Assembly: GCA_027493055.1 (NCBI GenBank)
Contig: JAPUDO010000076.1
Location: 62,001-126,000 of the forward strand
Origin: Niabella sp.
Lineage (GTDB): Bacteria > Bacteroidota > Bacteroidia > Chitinophagales > Chitinophagaceae
Length of the DNA: 64,000 nucleotides
Reading direction: 5' to 3'
The number at the start of each line of letters is the position of its first letter. Within the stretch, counting starts at the first letter, position 1. The notes beneath the pieces are model-generated. The model did not search any database, was not told the DNA's origin, and saw only the letters and a list, made by a program, of their open reading frames with translations. The translations under genes were made by a program, and so were the position numbers. Of this stretch, positions 1-8,630 are shown one piece after another.

Positions 1-21
1 TAAATTGCTTATCTTCATATC

Positions 22-41
22 AGTTAGTTGTTTAACTAACT
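22..41. promoter_or_regulatory. Perfect palindrome upstream of fadN, candidate operator
   Basis: Two 8-base arms (AGTTAGTT and AACTAACT) pair perfectly around a GTTT spacer. There is no T-run after it, so it is not an obvious terminator. The size and AT-rich symmetry resemble sites of TetR- or MarR-type regulators, which often control beta-oxidation genes; that link is inference, since no regulator gene is visible in the window. The arms lie about 110 bp before the chosen fadN start. Confidence 0.4.
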
Positions 42-148
42 ATTTTAAGATTAGGGGCCGATTACCGGTTCTGCTGAGCCATATTGTGGGGCCGAAGTGA
101 GTGAAAGGAAAACAGGCTGTGTACCACAGACGATTGAATAATAAAACA

Positions 149-2518
149 ATGAAAAGATCAATTAAGAAAGTAGCTGTTTTAGGCAGCGGCGTTATGGGTT
201 CGCGTATAGCCTGTCATTTTGCGGGCGCCGGCATCCCCGTACTGCTATTAGATATGCCGTACGTTTCTCCTTCGGGAGAAAAAAAGGATGCTAATAAACT
301 GGTGAATGATGCGCTGCAGGCAGCCCTGAAGAGCAGTCCCTCGCCCGTTTATACTCCTGACGTGGTAAAAAGAATTACTACGGGCAATTTTGATGACAAT
401 ATGAAAGATATTGCCGGCTGCGACTGGATCATTGAAGTGGTAACAGAACGTTTAGATATTAAAAAGCAGGTGTTTGATAAAGTAGAGCAATTTCGCAAAC
501 CAGGAACGCTGGTTACCACCAACACCTCCGGCATTCCCATTCATTTGATGACCGAAAGCAGAAGCGATGACTTTAATAAACATTTCTGTGGTACCCACTT
601 CTTTAATCCGCCCCGGTATCTGCGATTGCTGGAAATCATCCCCACACCAAAAACTGACCAGGAAATCATAAACTTTTTAATGGAGTATGGCGATGTGATC
701 CTGGGAAAAACCACGGTACTTTGTAAAGATACTCCTGCATTTATAGCCAACCGCATTGGAGTATATAGCATCATGTCCATTTTTTCGTTGATGGATCAGT
801 TAGGATTAACCATTGATGAAGTAGAAGCATTAACCGGCCCCCTGATTGGCAGGCCAAAATCTGCCACATTCAGAACAGCAGATGTAGTGGGTATTGATAC
901 CCTTGTGAAAGTAGCTAATGGTGTGTATGATAATTGTCCGGCTGATGAAGCCAAAGCCATTTTTAAAATACCCGGCTGGCTGGATAAAATGATTGACAAC
1001 AAGTGGCTGGGAGATAAAACAGGCCAGGGATTTTTCAAAAAAATAAAAGCCGCCTCCAGTACAGAAATATTGACCCTCAACTTTAAAACCTTTGAATACG
1101 AGCCGCGCATAAAACCAAAATTTGCTTCGGTTGATGCTGCAAAGCCGGTTGAAGACCTCACGGCAAGGATCAAAATGCTGGCACAATCACAGGACAAGGC
1201 CGGTAATTTTTTCAGGCATTTTCATTATGGGTTGTTTTCTTATATCAGCCATCGTATTCCTGAAATAAGCGATGAGCTCTACCGTTTAGATGATGCGATG
1301 AAAGCCGGTTTCGGCTGGGAGATCGGCGCTTTTGAAACCTGGGATGCTTTGGGAGTAGCTAAAACTATAGCTTCCATGAAGGAGGAAGGCTATAATGTGG
1401 CCCCCTGGGTAGAAGAAATGACAGCCGCCGGCTATAAAAGCTTTTATAAAATTGAAAATGGCAGAAAATTATTTTATGATGTTGCATCAAAAAATCACCT
1501 GCCTGTTCCGGGTAGCGAAGCCTTCATCCTACTCAAAAATTACAGTGATAGGCTGGTTTGGAAAAACAGCAGCTGCAAATTATATGACATAGGCGATGAT
1601 GTGCTGGCCCTGCAATGGAACACCAAAATGGGCACTATTGGCGGCGATGTGCTAAGCGGCATACAAACCTCTATTGAAAAAGCAGAAAAGGATTTTAAAG
1701 GGCTGGTAATTGCTAATGATGGCACTAATTTTTCCGCGGGGGCCAACATCGGGATGATCTTTATGCTGGCCGTAGAGCAGGAATATGATGAGCTGGACTT
1801 TGCTATCCGTACTTTTCAGAATACCATGATGCGGGTGCGTTACTCCGGCATACCTGTAGTGGTAGCACCTCATGGACTGGCATTAGGGGGTGGTTGTGAG
1901 CTGAGCCTGCACGCTGATAAAGTTTGTGCAGCTGCAGAAACCTATACGGGTCTTGTTGAGCTGGGCGTAGGCGTTATTCCTGGCGGTGGCGGTACCAAAG
2001 AGTTTGTTTTGCGCGCCAATGATGAGCAGCAGCAGGGAGCACCTGAAAATATTCCTTTACAGAATCGTTTTTTAACCATTGCCACTGCAAAGGTTGCTAC
2101 TTCAGCAAGTGAAGCTTTTAACCTGGGCATTTATCGTAAAGGACTGGATGAAGTGGTCATGAACCAGGACAGGCGTATTGCAGCAGCCAAACACAGTGTG
2201 ATTGATTTATACGATAACGGTTATGTAATGCCCGTGCCACGCAGCGATATTAAAGTACCCGGACGCAGTGTGCTCGGCGCTTTGCTGGCAGGCATACACG
2301 GTATGGAACAGGGAAATTATGCCACTGATCACGATGCAAAAGTAGCCCGCAAATTAGCTTATGTAATGTGTGGCGGCGATCTTAGCGAACCTGCCATAGT
2401 AAGTGAGCAATACCTGCTGAACCTGGAACGCGAGGCCTTCCTCTCTCTTTGTGGTGAAAGAAAAACGCTGGAAAGGCTGCAAAGCGTTATTAAAACAGGA
2501 AAGCCGGTAAGGAATTAG
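149..2518 (+). CDS. fadN: 3-hydroxyacyl-CoA dehydrogenase / enoyl-CoA hydratase, FadN type
   Basis: Bifunctional beta-oxidation enzyme: it hydrates 2-enoyl-CoA and oxidises the L-3-hydroxyacyl-CoA with NAD. The N-terminal Rossmann motif GSGVMG is at residues 12-17, followed by NTSGIPI and the catalytic region GTHFFNPP with His150. The dehydrogenase C-terminal domain follows. The crotonase-type domain lies in the last third, with NFSAGANI and GGGCELSLHAD as oxyanion-hole regions. Dehydrogenase first and hydratase last is the FadN order, opposite to FadB. The ATG at 149 gives 789 residues, the FadN family length. An in-frame GTG at 101 would add 16 residues with no family character. The usual partners, thiolase and acyl-CoA dehydrogenase, do not follow; the next gene is convergent. 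They may lie to the left of the window or elsewhere. Confidence 0.93.
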   Translation: MKRSIKKVAVLGSGVMGSRIACHFAGAGIPVLLLDMPYVSPSGEKKDANKLVNDALQAALKSSPSPVYTPDVVKRITTGNFDDNMKDIAGCDWIIEVVTERLDIKKQVFDKVEQFRKPGTLVTTNTSGIPIHLMTESRSDDFNKHFCGTHFFNPPRYLRLLEIIPTPKTDQEIINFLMEYGDVILGKTTVLCKDTPAFIANRIGVYSIMSIFSLMDQLGLTIDEVEALTGPLIGRPKSATFRTADVVGIDTLVKVANGVYDNCPADEAKAIFKIPGWLDKMIDNKWLGDKTGQGFFKKIKAASSTEILTLNFKTFEYEPRIKPKFASVDAAKPVEDLTARIKMLAQSQDKAGNFFRHFHYGLFSYISHRIPEISDELYRLDDAMKAGFGWEIGAFETWDALGVAKTIASMKEEGYNVAPWVEEMTAAGYKSFYKIENGRKLFYDVASKNHLPVPGSEAFILLKNYSDRLVWKNSSCKLYDIGDDVLALQWNTKMGTIGGDVLSGIQTSIEKAEKDFKGLVIANDGTNFSAGANIGMIFMLAVEQEYDELDFAIRTFQNTMMRVRYSGIPVVVAPHGLALGGGCELSLHADKVCAAAETYTGLVELGVGVIPGGGGTKEFVLRANDEQQQGAPENIPLQNRFLTIATAKVATSASEAFNLGIYRKGLDEVVMNQDRRIAAAKHSVIDLYDNGYVMPVPRSDIKVPGRSVLGALLAGIHGMEQGNYATDHDAKVARKLAYVMCGGDLSEPAIVSEQYLLNLEREAFLSLCGERKTLERLQSVIKTGKPVRN

Positions 2519-2984
2519 GGGGATGCTGGTTGATGGTTACTGGATGCTGTTATTTGCTTTAATATCGGGGTGATTTTAAAATGCCACGGATGCACAGATG
2601 CTGGATGCTGGTTGTACTCGTAATCCGTAATAAACAGGTCTTGCTGATCAACTGCCACCGATGCACAGATGTAGTATCAACAAGGGCTTTATATAGGCGT
2701 TTTATAAATATTGCTATTTGTCTGCATGTGTTTTCAAGAATAAAGAGTAAAACCCTTGCATCAAAAAAATGAAGGTTTCCCACTGTCATGCAAAAAAGCC
2801 TTTTATGCCAACCTTTGTCATATTCATTTTGACAAAATATCTGTGTTCCGATATTTATCGGAATGGCAATATTTACCGTTTTTACAAAAGATCAAAAACA
2901 TATCCGAGCTAAACAGCAGGCCCTAAATAGTTAATGGTTCAGTATGTTTGAATACTAACTAACATTTAAGTACTAATACCAACC
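2519..2984. other. Convergent intergenic region with short repeats, no gene seen
   Basis: Holds repeats of TGGATGCTG and two copies of a CCAC(G/C)GATGCACAGATG word at about 2583 and 2653, 70 bp apart. A perfect 8-bp palindrome lies at 2846-2863. The small open frames here on both strands have no protein-like composition and are treated as chance. No T-run terminator is obvious for either converging gene. Confidence 0.6.
2846..2863. repeat. TTCCGATA/TATCGGAA palindrome
   Basis: Perfect arms TTCCGATA and TATCGGAA with a TT loop. Related CGATA/TATCG palindromes recur at 24474, 27003, 28556 and (degenerate) 61378. This makes it a dispersed short palindrome family rather than a single hairpin. 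There is no T-run on either side. Confidence 0.6.
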
Positions 2985-5024
2985 CTATTCCAGCTTCTCT
3001 TTAAGAGCCCATTGAAGATTGGCCAATGCATTAGGTTGTTGAGGATTTAACTGTAAAGCCTTCGTGCAGGCTTCTTTTGCATTGTCCCACTCTTTCAGCA
3101 TATTATAAGCTGCGCAAATATTATTATAGGCATCGGCATAATCTGGTTTTAAGCTCAAAGCATTCTTACAGGCTGCAATACAATCTTCATATTGACCGGC
3201 ATTATACATTACAAGGCTTAAATTAAGATAATCTTCTGCTGTTTGTAATCCTACCGGCTGGGTTGATACAGCCTGCTTTTTATTACCGGCTGCTTTCAGG
3301 AAAGCAATAGCATTGGCATCTCCGGGATTAATAGTCAGCGTATAGGCAGCGGTTTTCTTCAGATCTTCCCAAAGCGCTAACCCCTGGTAGGCGGCCATAG
3401 CGGCATTAAGAGCCGTCATATCCTTTCCATTTAAGGCCAAAGCTCTTTCTGCCATTGCTTTAGCTTTTATCCAATTTCCCTGGCCCGCAAGATAGCGCGC
3501 ATAATAAGAATAGGAATTGTAATCATCAGGCGCCCAGATTATTGCTTTTTCAAAATTTTCAACAGCTTCTTTATCCCGTTTCAAACCTCCATTGGCAATA
3601 CCCATATTAATAGCAAGGAAGTGGTAATGATTAAGCAAGGATTCAGCTTTTGCAAACATTTCCAGGGCCGAAACATAATCGCTCCTGCTCATTAACGCAA
3701 GCCCGTAGTTCATCCATCCTCTGCCGTTTCCAGGACTTTTTTCTGTAACGTCTTTCCACAAAGATTCTTCGGTACGCCAAACCTGGTTTCGCTGATACAC
3801 GCCATAAGCATGTAAGCAAAGGATAAGCCAGCCGGCCACCATTAACCCGGTTTTATACCCACTCTTAGCCAGGATAGCTTTTTCATTCTTAATTATTAAC
3901 AGCCAGATCGTATATACTACCGCCAGTGATAACCCTGTAAAGGCAAAGTACATTCTATGATCATTCATTACCTCCGCAAAAGGTAATACCGAAGTAGGCA
4001 ACAAAGATGCGGCAAACCATATCAGGCCCAAAGCTACAGGCCTGGTCTCTGCCTTTTCAGATGTTCTTACAATAGTAATCAGCAATAAAACAACAAAAGA
4101 TATCCCTGCAACAATACGCCAGTCTGATACACGGGTTATTACAGAAAGATCTGTATCAGCACTTAAATGCAGCGGCAGAAAAAATGCCGTAAAATACCGG
4201 AGCCATACATAGGTTTGCGTAAGCCAGTAATAACCAAAAGGGTTGGTTAAGCCAGCATCTTTGGTCTCGGTATTTACACGTGTCAGGGTATACACCTGAA
4301 CCAAAGCAATGGCTATCAATAAGGGCAGCAGCATTCCTATTACCCTTAGCACAGTCTTTATATTGCGGGGCTTGCATATTTGTGCTACAGACATATCCTT
4401 TTCAAAAAACAGGATATAGAAAAATAAAATGATCAGCAGCACCGGCACTGTTTCTTTAGCCAGTACCCCTGCTGCCGCTGCCAGGACATAAAAACCCCAT
4501 TTTCTCTTCTGAGGAAATTGAATATACAGGAAAAGGGATAGCACAATGAAAAAGGTAGACAGCACATCAGATCTGGAAATAATATAGTTAACCGTTTCAG
4601 CAACAGCTGTATGTAAGCTGAAAAGCGCGGCAGCTGCCAATGCAAGAAAGTCTGTCCACTTATGCTTTATAACATTACCAGCAATCTTCCGGTAAACAAA
4701 AAACAGCAGGATACATAATCCTATATGCCATAAAAAAGTAGAAAGCTGGAAAAAAAAAGGAGACAGTCCGCCTCCCAGCCAGTAATCAATAGCACGTGTA
4801 GTGGTAACCACAGGGCGCAGATGATGATGTTGCGGATTAGCGCTGAACATTGTGGGATCAGAAAAAAAATGCGGGATATTTTTCAAATTCCTGATAGCCG
4901 TATTTTGCTGTATGGTATGGCTGTCATCAAAATGAAAAGCATTATTAAAATGATTGGCATACGCCAGTATCAGAATAAGCAGGCAGGTTATGATTCCGGT
5001 ACGCAAACGTTTTGTTGGGGTCAT
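2985..5024 (-). CDS. Polytopic GT-C type glycosyltransferase-like protein with TPR repeats
   Basis: Membrane protein of 679 residues. The N-terminal ~430 residues hold about ten hydrophobic segments. A loop after the first has the acidic FHFDDSHTI motif expected in GT-C fold enzymes that use lipid-linked sugars. From about residue 440 the protein is soluble, with TPR repeats (for example NYGLALMSRSDYVSALEMF, and ADAYNNICAAYN near the end). This layout is that of TMTC/O-mannosyltransferase-like bacterial proteins. The acceptor and sugar cannot be told from sequence. It is the last gene of a leftward operon after a polyprenyl-phosphate-mannose-synthase-like GT2 and a DUF2304 protein, which fits a lipid-linked sugar being made and then used. 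Confidence 0.75.
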   Translation of the reverse strand: MTPTKRLRTGIITCLLILILAYANHFNNAFHFDDSHTIQQNTAIRNLKNIPHFFSDPTMFSANPQHHHLRPVVTTTRAIDYWLGGGLSPFFFQLSTFLWHIGLCILLFFVYRKIAGNVIKHKWTDFLALAAAALFSLHTAVAETVNYIISRSDVLSTFFIVLSLFLYIQFPQKRKWGFYVLAAAAGVLAKETVPVLLIILFFYILFFEKDMSVAQICKPRNIKTVLRVIGMLLPLLIAIALVQVYTLTRVNTETKDAGLTNPFGYYWLTQTYVWLRYFTAFFLPLHLSADTDLSVITRVSDWRIVAGISFVVLLLITIVRTSEKAETRPVALGLIWFAASLLPTSVLPFAEVMNDHRMYFAFTGLSLAVVYTIWLLIIKNEKAILAKSGYKTGLMVAGWLILCLHAYGVYQRNQVWRTEESLWKDVTEKSPGNGRGWMNYGLALMSRSDYVSALEMFAKAESLLNHYHFLAINMGIANGGLKRDKEAVENFEKAIIWAPDDYNSYSYYARYLAGQGNWIKAKAMAERALALNGKDMTALNAAMAAYQGLALWEDLKKTAAYTLTINPGDANAIAFLKAAGNKKQAVSTQPVGLQTAEDYLNLSLVMYNAGQYEDCIAACKNALSLKPDYADAYNNICAAYNMLKEWDNAKEACTKALQLNPQQPNALANLQWALKEKLE

Positions 5025-5056
5025 ACTGTTTTATATTTCTGATTTCATAGTTTTTT

Positions 5057-5416
5057 TTAATCCGCCACCTGCTCCTTTTGCTCCATTTTTTCTTTCATTA
5101 AAGCCATTTCCTGTGTAAGCCGGGTAATATGCTTGTGAAGTTTGGAGTTTACCAGCGATAAATGCAGCAAATATACCAGGATCATAAAAATTAATCCTGA
5201 AAAAACCAGGTTAGTGGCCATATATACGCCAAGCATTTTTGCCAGTATTTCCAGGCCATTATCCCAAATAGAAAAGAGCAGCAAAAAGCCTGCGCATACC
5301 CACCATATCACAGCATATTCTTCCCGCAGCTTTCCTTTTATGATCAGGCGCGATGTATAAACAAGGAATAAGAAATTAATAATAACTGCAATAACCTGTA
5401 TCCTGGTCATAATCAC
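5057..5416 (-). CDS. DUF2304 family small membrane protein
   Basis: Protein of 119 residues with three predicted membrane helices (about 8-22, 36-51 and 67-88). A REEYAVIWW motif sits between helices 1 and 2 and is typical of DUF2304. The charged C-terminal tail of about 30 residues looks coiled coil. DUF2304 proteins are commonly found beside GT2 polyprenol-phosphate sugar synthases; their biochemical role is not established to my knowledge. The start lies 4 bp after the GT2 stop, so the two are co-transcribed and probably translationally coupled. Confidence 0.8.
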   Translation of the reverse strand: MIMTRIQVIAVIINFLFLVYTSRLIIKGKLREEYAVIWWVCAGFLLLFSIWDNGLEILAKMLGVYMATNLVFSGLIFMILVYLLHLSLVNSKLHKHITRLTQEMALMKEKMEQKEQVAD

Positions 5417-5420
5417 TGTT

Positions 5421-6131
5421 TTAAATTTTTCTAATATAAGAAAGAAACATACTAAGCGTTACTTTTATCATATAGTATATAGATGAAAAATTACCGATAG
5501 AGGATACTCCGCCCTGGCGTTGCCGCATTATTACCGGCACTTCCCTGATCTGCAGCCCGGCTCTGGAAAAAAAAACCAAAGATTCCGGTTCCGGATAATC
5601 ATCAGGATAATATACTGTGGCCAGTGCAATAGCTCTTTTGCCTAAAAGCCTGAATCCCGAAGTGCTGTCATATATATTTTTACCGCTAAGAAGCCTATTC
5701 AGCCAATGAAAGTACCGGATCCCCAGTCTTCTCCAGAAAGAGGTCTGAAACCCTTCACCGCTTAAAAATCTTGAGCCAATCACCACATCGGCATTTGTAT
5801 CCACCACAGCCTGCAGCAGTTTATTCACCTGGTCAGGAGGATGCTGGCCATCTCCATCCATTTGCAATACATAATCAAAACCATTCCTGGCGGCATATTT
5901 AATGCCAGCCTGTACCGCACCGCCAATTCCCAGGTTATTAATAAGGCTTAACAGATGCACACCACACTGCCGGGCAACACCTTCCGTATTATCTTTAGAG
6001 CAATCATTCACTACTAACGGTACCCACTCAAATCCCGGCAGCGGAGCTACAGTTTTGAGCTCATCCAGCAACTTTGGCAAAGCGGCCTCCTCGTTGTAGG
6101 AAGGAATAACTATCAGCAGTTTCTTGCACAT
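5421..6131 (-). CDS. GT2 glycosyltransferase, polyprenyl-phosphate mannose synthase-like
   Basis: Cytosolic GT-A fold enzyme that probably moves a sugar from a nucleotide donor to a polyprenyl phosphate. Seen: the N-terminal IVIPSYNEE motif, the metal/nucleotide-binding QMDGDGQHPP, VIGSRF, and SGFRLLGKRA in the acceptor part. The start at 6131 (MCKKLLIVIPSYNEE) gives 236 residues and begins directly with the fold. The longer frame to 6200 would add 23 hydrophobic residues unusual for the family. A TATTTTTG promoter box lies 12 bp upstream. No C-terminal membrane anchor is present, so the DUF2304 partner may provide membrane attachment (inference). Confidence 0.85.
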   Translation of the reverse strand: MCKKLLIVIPSYNEEAALPKLLDELKTVAPLPGFEWVPLVVNDCSKDNTEGVARQCGVHLLSLINNLGIGGAVQAGIKYAARNGFDYVLQMDGDGQHPPDQVNKLLQAVVDTNADVVIGSRFLSGEGFQTSFWRRLGIRYFHWLNRLLSGKNIYDSTSGFRLLGKRAIALATVYYPDDYPEPESLVFFSRAGLQIREVPVIMRQRQGGVSSIGNFSSIYYMIKVTLSMFLSYIRKI

Positions 6132-6143
6132 ATACAGTAAAAA

Positions 6144-6151
6144 CAAAAATA
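6144..6151 (-). promoter_or_regulatory. Candidate -7 promoter box TATTTTTG for the GT2 operon
   Basis: On the minus strand this reads TATTTTTG, an exact match to the Bacteroidota -7 consensus TAnnTTTG, 12 bp before the GT2 ATG. I see no TTG at the expected -33 position, so the call rests on the -7 box and its position alone. Confidence 0.4.
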
Positions 6152-6443
6152 CGTCAATGAGTATTAAAAATGCTTTCCGGGGATTAAGATTTTGCTTCAA
6201 AAGATCGCTGCAGGTGACAGAATAAGTATTGCGAAGCGAGGACGCCCCGCATAGCAGTATTTCTGGTTGCTGGTTGCCGGTTATTTATAACTGGTAACTC
6301 GTAACTTTTGAACCTCTGACTTCGAACTTTCGGCCCCTACATGGTGTCTGAAAGTGCAAAGATCAAAACTCCCCAAAGTGGGAAAGGTAAGATTGTTGAT
6401 TGTTTAAATGCCTTCTTTCCGGACTTCCCTGACTATAAAGCAC
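6152..6443. other. Intergenic region with a degenerate dispersed repeat, no gene seen
   Basis: About 6216-6255 holds a degenerate copy of the two-hairpin repeat (linker AATAAGTATT, then GCGAAGCG AGGA CGCCCCGC with two unpaired stem positions). After it comes simple sequence built from words such as CTGGTTGC, AACTCGTAAC and ACTTCGAAC. No coding potential is convincing. Confidence 0.55.
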
Positions 6444-6477
6444 AAAAAAGTGGGCTGTAATATACAGCCCACTTTTT
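6444..6477. terminator. Bidirectional intrinsic terminator after the collagen-like gene
   Basis: A run of A, then GTGGGCTGTA (6450-6459), a 3-base loop, TACAGCCCAC (6463-6472), then a run of five T. The A-run becomes the U-run on the minus strand, where it follows the collagen-like gene by about 40 bp. Confidence 0.85.
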
Positions 6478-6513
6478 AAATATCAGTTTAGTAAAAACTT
6501 TACCTTTCTGTTA

Positions 6514-8457
6514 TTATTTTAATGTTTCAGCAAACTGAGCTAAAGCATCAGGATTGTTAACATTGATACCTTTTGCAGCAGCAGCTTTAACAACATCGCC
6601 AGGGATAGCAAATACCTGAACCTGTACCAAAGGAATACCACTGAAATCAGCTGCAGGACGTCCGTCTGCATATTTGATCAGGTTGATAGAACCAATTCCT
6701 GTGATAGGTTTGTTAGATGTTAAAGAACCAGGAGATTTGTAATAAATATCAGCAATTGTATTATCACTCCAGTAAGGCCTTGTCATATCTGTTGTGTTAT
6801 AGTTCCAGCCAGTAGCTAAAGTTCCGGCAGGATTATTCAGGCTTCTTCCTACAACATCGTAGTAACCTGTTCCTGTGATACCTACATTAGCATCTGTTCC
6901 TGTATAAGCCACATTATTCAATGTGATAGGACCAAATTTGAAGGCAGTAGGAGCGCTTGCAGCGTTTGTACCAGAGTTAATAGTCCAGTAGAACTTCATT
7001 TGACCACTTCTGAACTGAGAAGCTGTTGGAGTAGCTGCTGTAACTACGTTATTAGTGTACGGAGTAAATGTAAATCCTGTGTTACCTAAGTAAGTACCAC
7101 CATCAGGGTGATTGTTAGTAGTGAAAGGATTACCATTATAACCACCAGCAGGGAAAGGAAGCGTATAAGCAGGTACATTGTTAGTAGAGTATGCACCGCT
7201 TGGGCCAAATGTAGCACCTCCTACAGTGTACTGATGCAGATAAGTAGAAGTTAAATCTATCCAACCTACAACACCGGTAGTTTCATAATAAGGAGCTTTA
7301 GTACCAGGGTTTACATACCTGTATTTCAGGTACACTTTACCATCTTGTTTGTACGACTCGATTTTGTTTCCTAAACCAGGGATAGTGTTCAGGTTGATAT
7401 TTGTTTCTGCAGTATAATCAGCCCTGTAACCATCAGCATCTGCACCAGTTTGAACATTGATATTTTTAGTACGGTAGAAAGTCAGGTTTTGACCTAAAGC
7501 TACAGTAGCAGGAACTGCTTTAGCATAAGTTAAATAACCAAACGCAGCACCGTTATCAGCAGTCAAACGATCGATGTCTTCTGCAGTTAAAGTAAATTCA
7601 GCAGTAGGGTTAGTGAAGTTCTGAGTATAACGGAACTTAGCACCCACGCGGAATATAGAAGCTGCATTACCACCTACGTTAAGAGGAGAAGGACCCCATG
7701 TAGCAGGTAAACCATTTTGAGGAATAACATCGAATATACCAGAACCAGGAACAGACTGGAATATCATTTCCCTGTTATCACCCCAACCTGCATACTGGTT
7801 GATACGGATCATATCATTTTCCAGCACTTTGTAAGAAGAGAAGATTTCAGGATTTCCCCAAGTAGATACTGCAATTTCAGATACCTTTTTAGAGTTTGTA
7901 ACCAAAGTTACATTTTCTAAACCAGCAGTGATGTAGAAGGTTTTAGCTGCATAAGCTGAACCTAAAGGCATTTGGTTAGTACCCCAGCTTCCTGCAGTTT
8001 TAGGACCGTAGAAGATAGAGGTTGCAGTGTCAAAGTAAAAATCACCGTCAACACCAACTCCTGCACCAGGAGCACCTGCGCCGCTAATGATTTTTGTACC
8101 AGCTGTACCGGCAACACCTGTGGCACCAGTTGGGCCTGTAGCACCAGTTGCACCAGCTAAAGAAACTGCTGCAGGCCAGCTTCCATCAGATGCTTTTGGA
8201 CCTGCTAAAGTTTTTGCAGTTGGATTAAACCAGAAATCTCCAGTTTTTGCAGCTGAAGGAGCGGTTGTACCGCTGTAAATAATGGTACCATCAGCACCTT
8301 TTGCACCGGTAGCACCAGCAGCGCCGGCAGTACCAGCAGCGCCTTGAGGACCGGTAGGACCAGCAGGGCCTTGAGCACCTGTGTCTCCTTTTTTACAAGA
8401 TTCTACTCCCACGATCAGTGAGGCTAGAAAGAGAACGGATAAGAAGGATCGTCTCAT
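6514..8457 (-). CDS. Collagen-like repeat surface lipoprotein
   Basis: Protein of 647 residues. A signal peptide ends at an atypical lipobox (GVESC, Cys21). Directly after it is a Gly-X-Y tract of about 11 triplets (GDTGAQGPAGPTGPQG and on), then a non-collagen block with a GDFWFNPTAKTL motif. A second, shorter GATGATGPTGATG tract and a second GDFYFDTATSIFYGPK block follow. Paired blocks of this kind are seen in bacterial collagen-like and tail-fibre-like proteins. The remaining ~480 residues are rich in Gly, Thr, Asn and Tyr, look beta-structured, and are not assigned to a family. Probably anchored on the outer membrane and displayed outside. It is transcribed alone, with a strong terminator behind it. 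Function unknown. Confidence 0.75.
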   Translation of the reverse strand: MRRSFLSVLFLASLIVGVESCKKGDTGAQGPAGPTGPQGAAGTAGAAGATGAKGADGTIIYSGTTAPSAAKTGDFWFNPTAKTLAGPKASDGSWPAAVSLAGATGATGPTGATGVAGTAGTKIISGAGAPGAGVGVDGDFYFDTATSIFYGPKTAGSWGTNQMPLGSAYAAKTFYITAGLENVTLVTNSKKVSEIAVSTWGNPEIFSSYKVLENDMIRINQYAGWGDNREMIFQSVPGSGIFDVIPQNGLPATWGPSPLNVGGNAASIFRVGAKFRYTQNFTNPTAEFTLTAEDIDRLTADNGAAFGYLTYAKAVPATVALGQNLTFYRTKNINVQTGADADGYRADYTAETNINLNTIPGLGNKIESYKQDGKVYLKYRYVNPGTKAPYYETTGVVGWIDLTSTYLHQYTVGGATFGPSGAYSTNNVPAYTLPFPAGGYNGNPFTTNNHPDGGTYLGNTGFTFTPYTNNVVTAATPTASQFRSGQMKFYWTINSGTNAASAPTAFKFGPITLNNVAYTGTDANVGITGTGYYDVVGRSLNNPAGTLATGWNYNTTDMTRPYWSDNTIADIYYKSPGSLTSNKPITGIGSINLIKYADGRPAADFSGIPLVQVQVFAIPGDVVKAAAAKGINVNNPDALAQFAETLK

Positions 8458-8630
8458 AGTAATTAAGTTTTTTAATTGATTAATTATGTTTTTGTTAAAA
8501 AATGATGCCTACTCTAACTTGTCAAAATCTGCTTTTCGGCTTACGCAGGAATATATTTTGGGCAAGATTAGCATTTTATTTGACTTTAATTAACAAAAAT
8601 GAAATAAAGTGCTTTTTAAAGGACGAAATA

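Noticed and set aside
101-148. GTG start 16 codons upstream for fadN
   Set aside because: The ATG at 149 starts the protein six residues before the Rossmann strand and gives the normal family length.
7962-8278. Frames on both strands inside the collagen-like gene
   Set aside because: Low-complexity Gly/Pro/Ala codons leave all frames open; only the minus-strand frame with signal peptide and Gly-X-Y periodicity makes sense.
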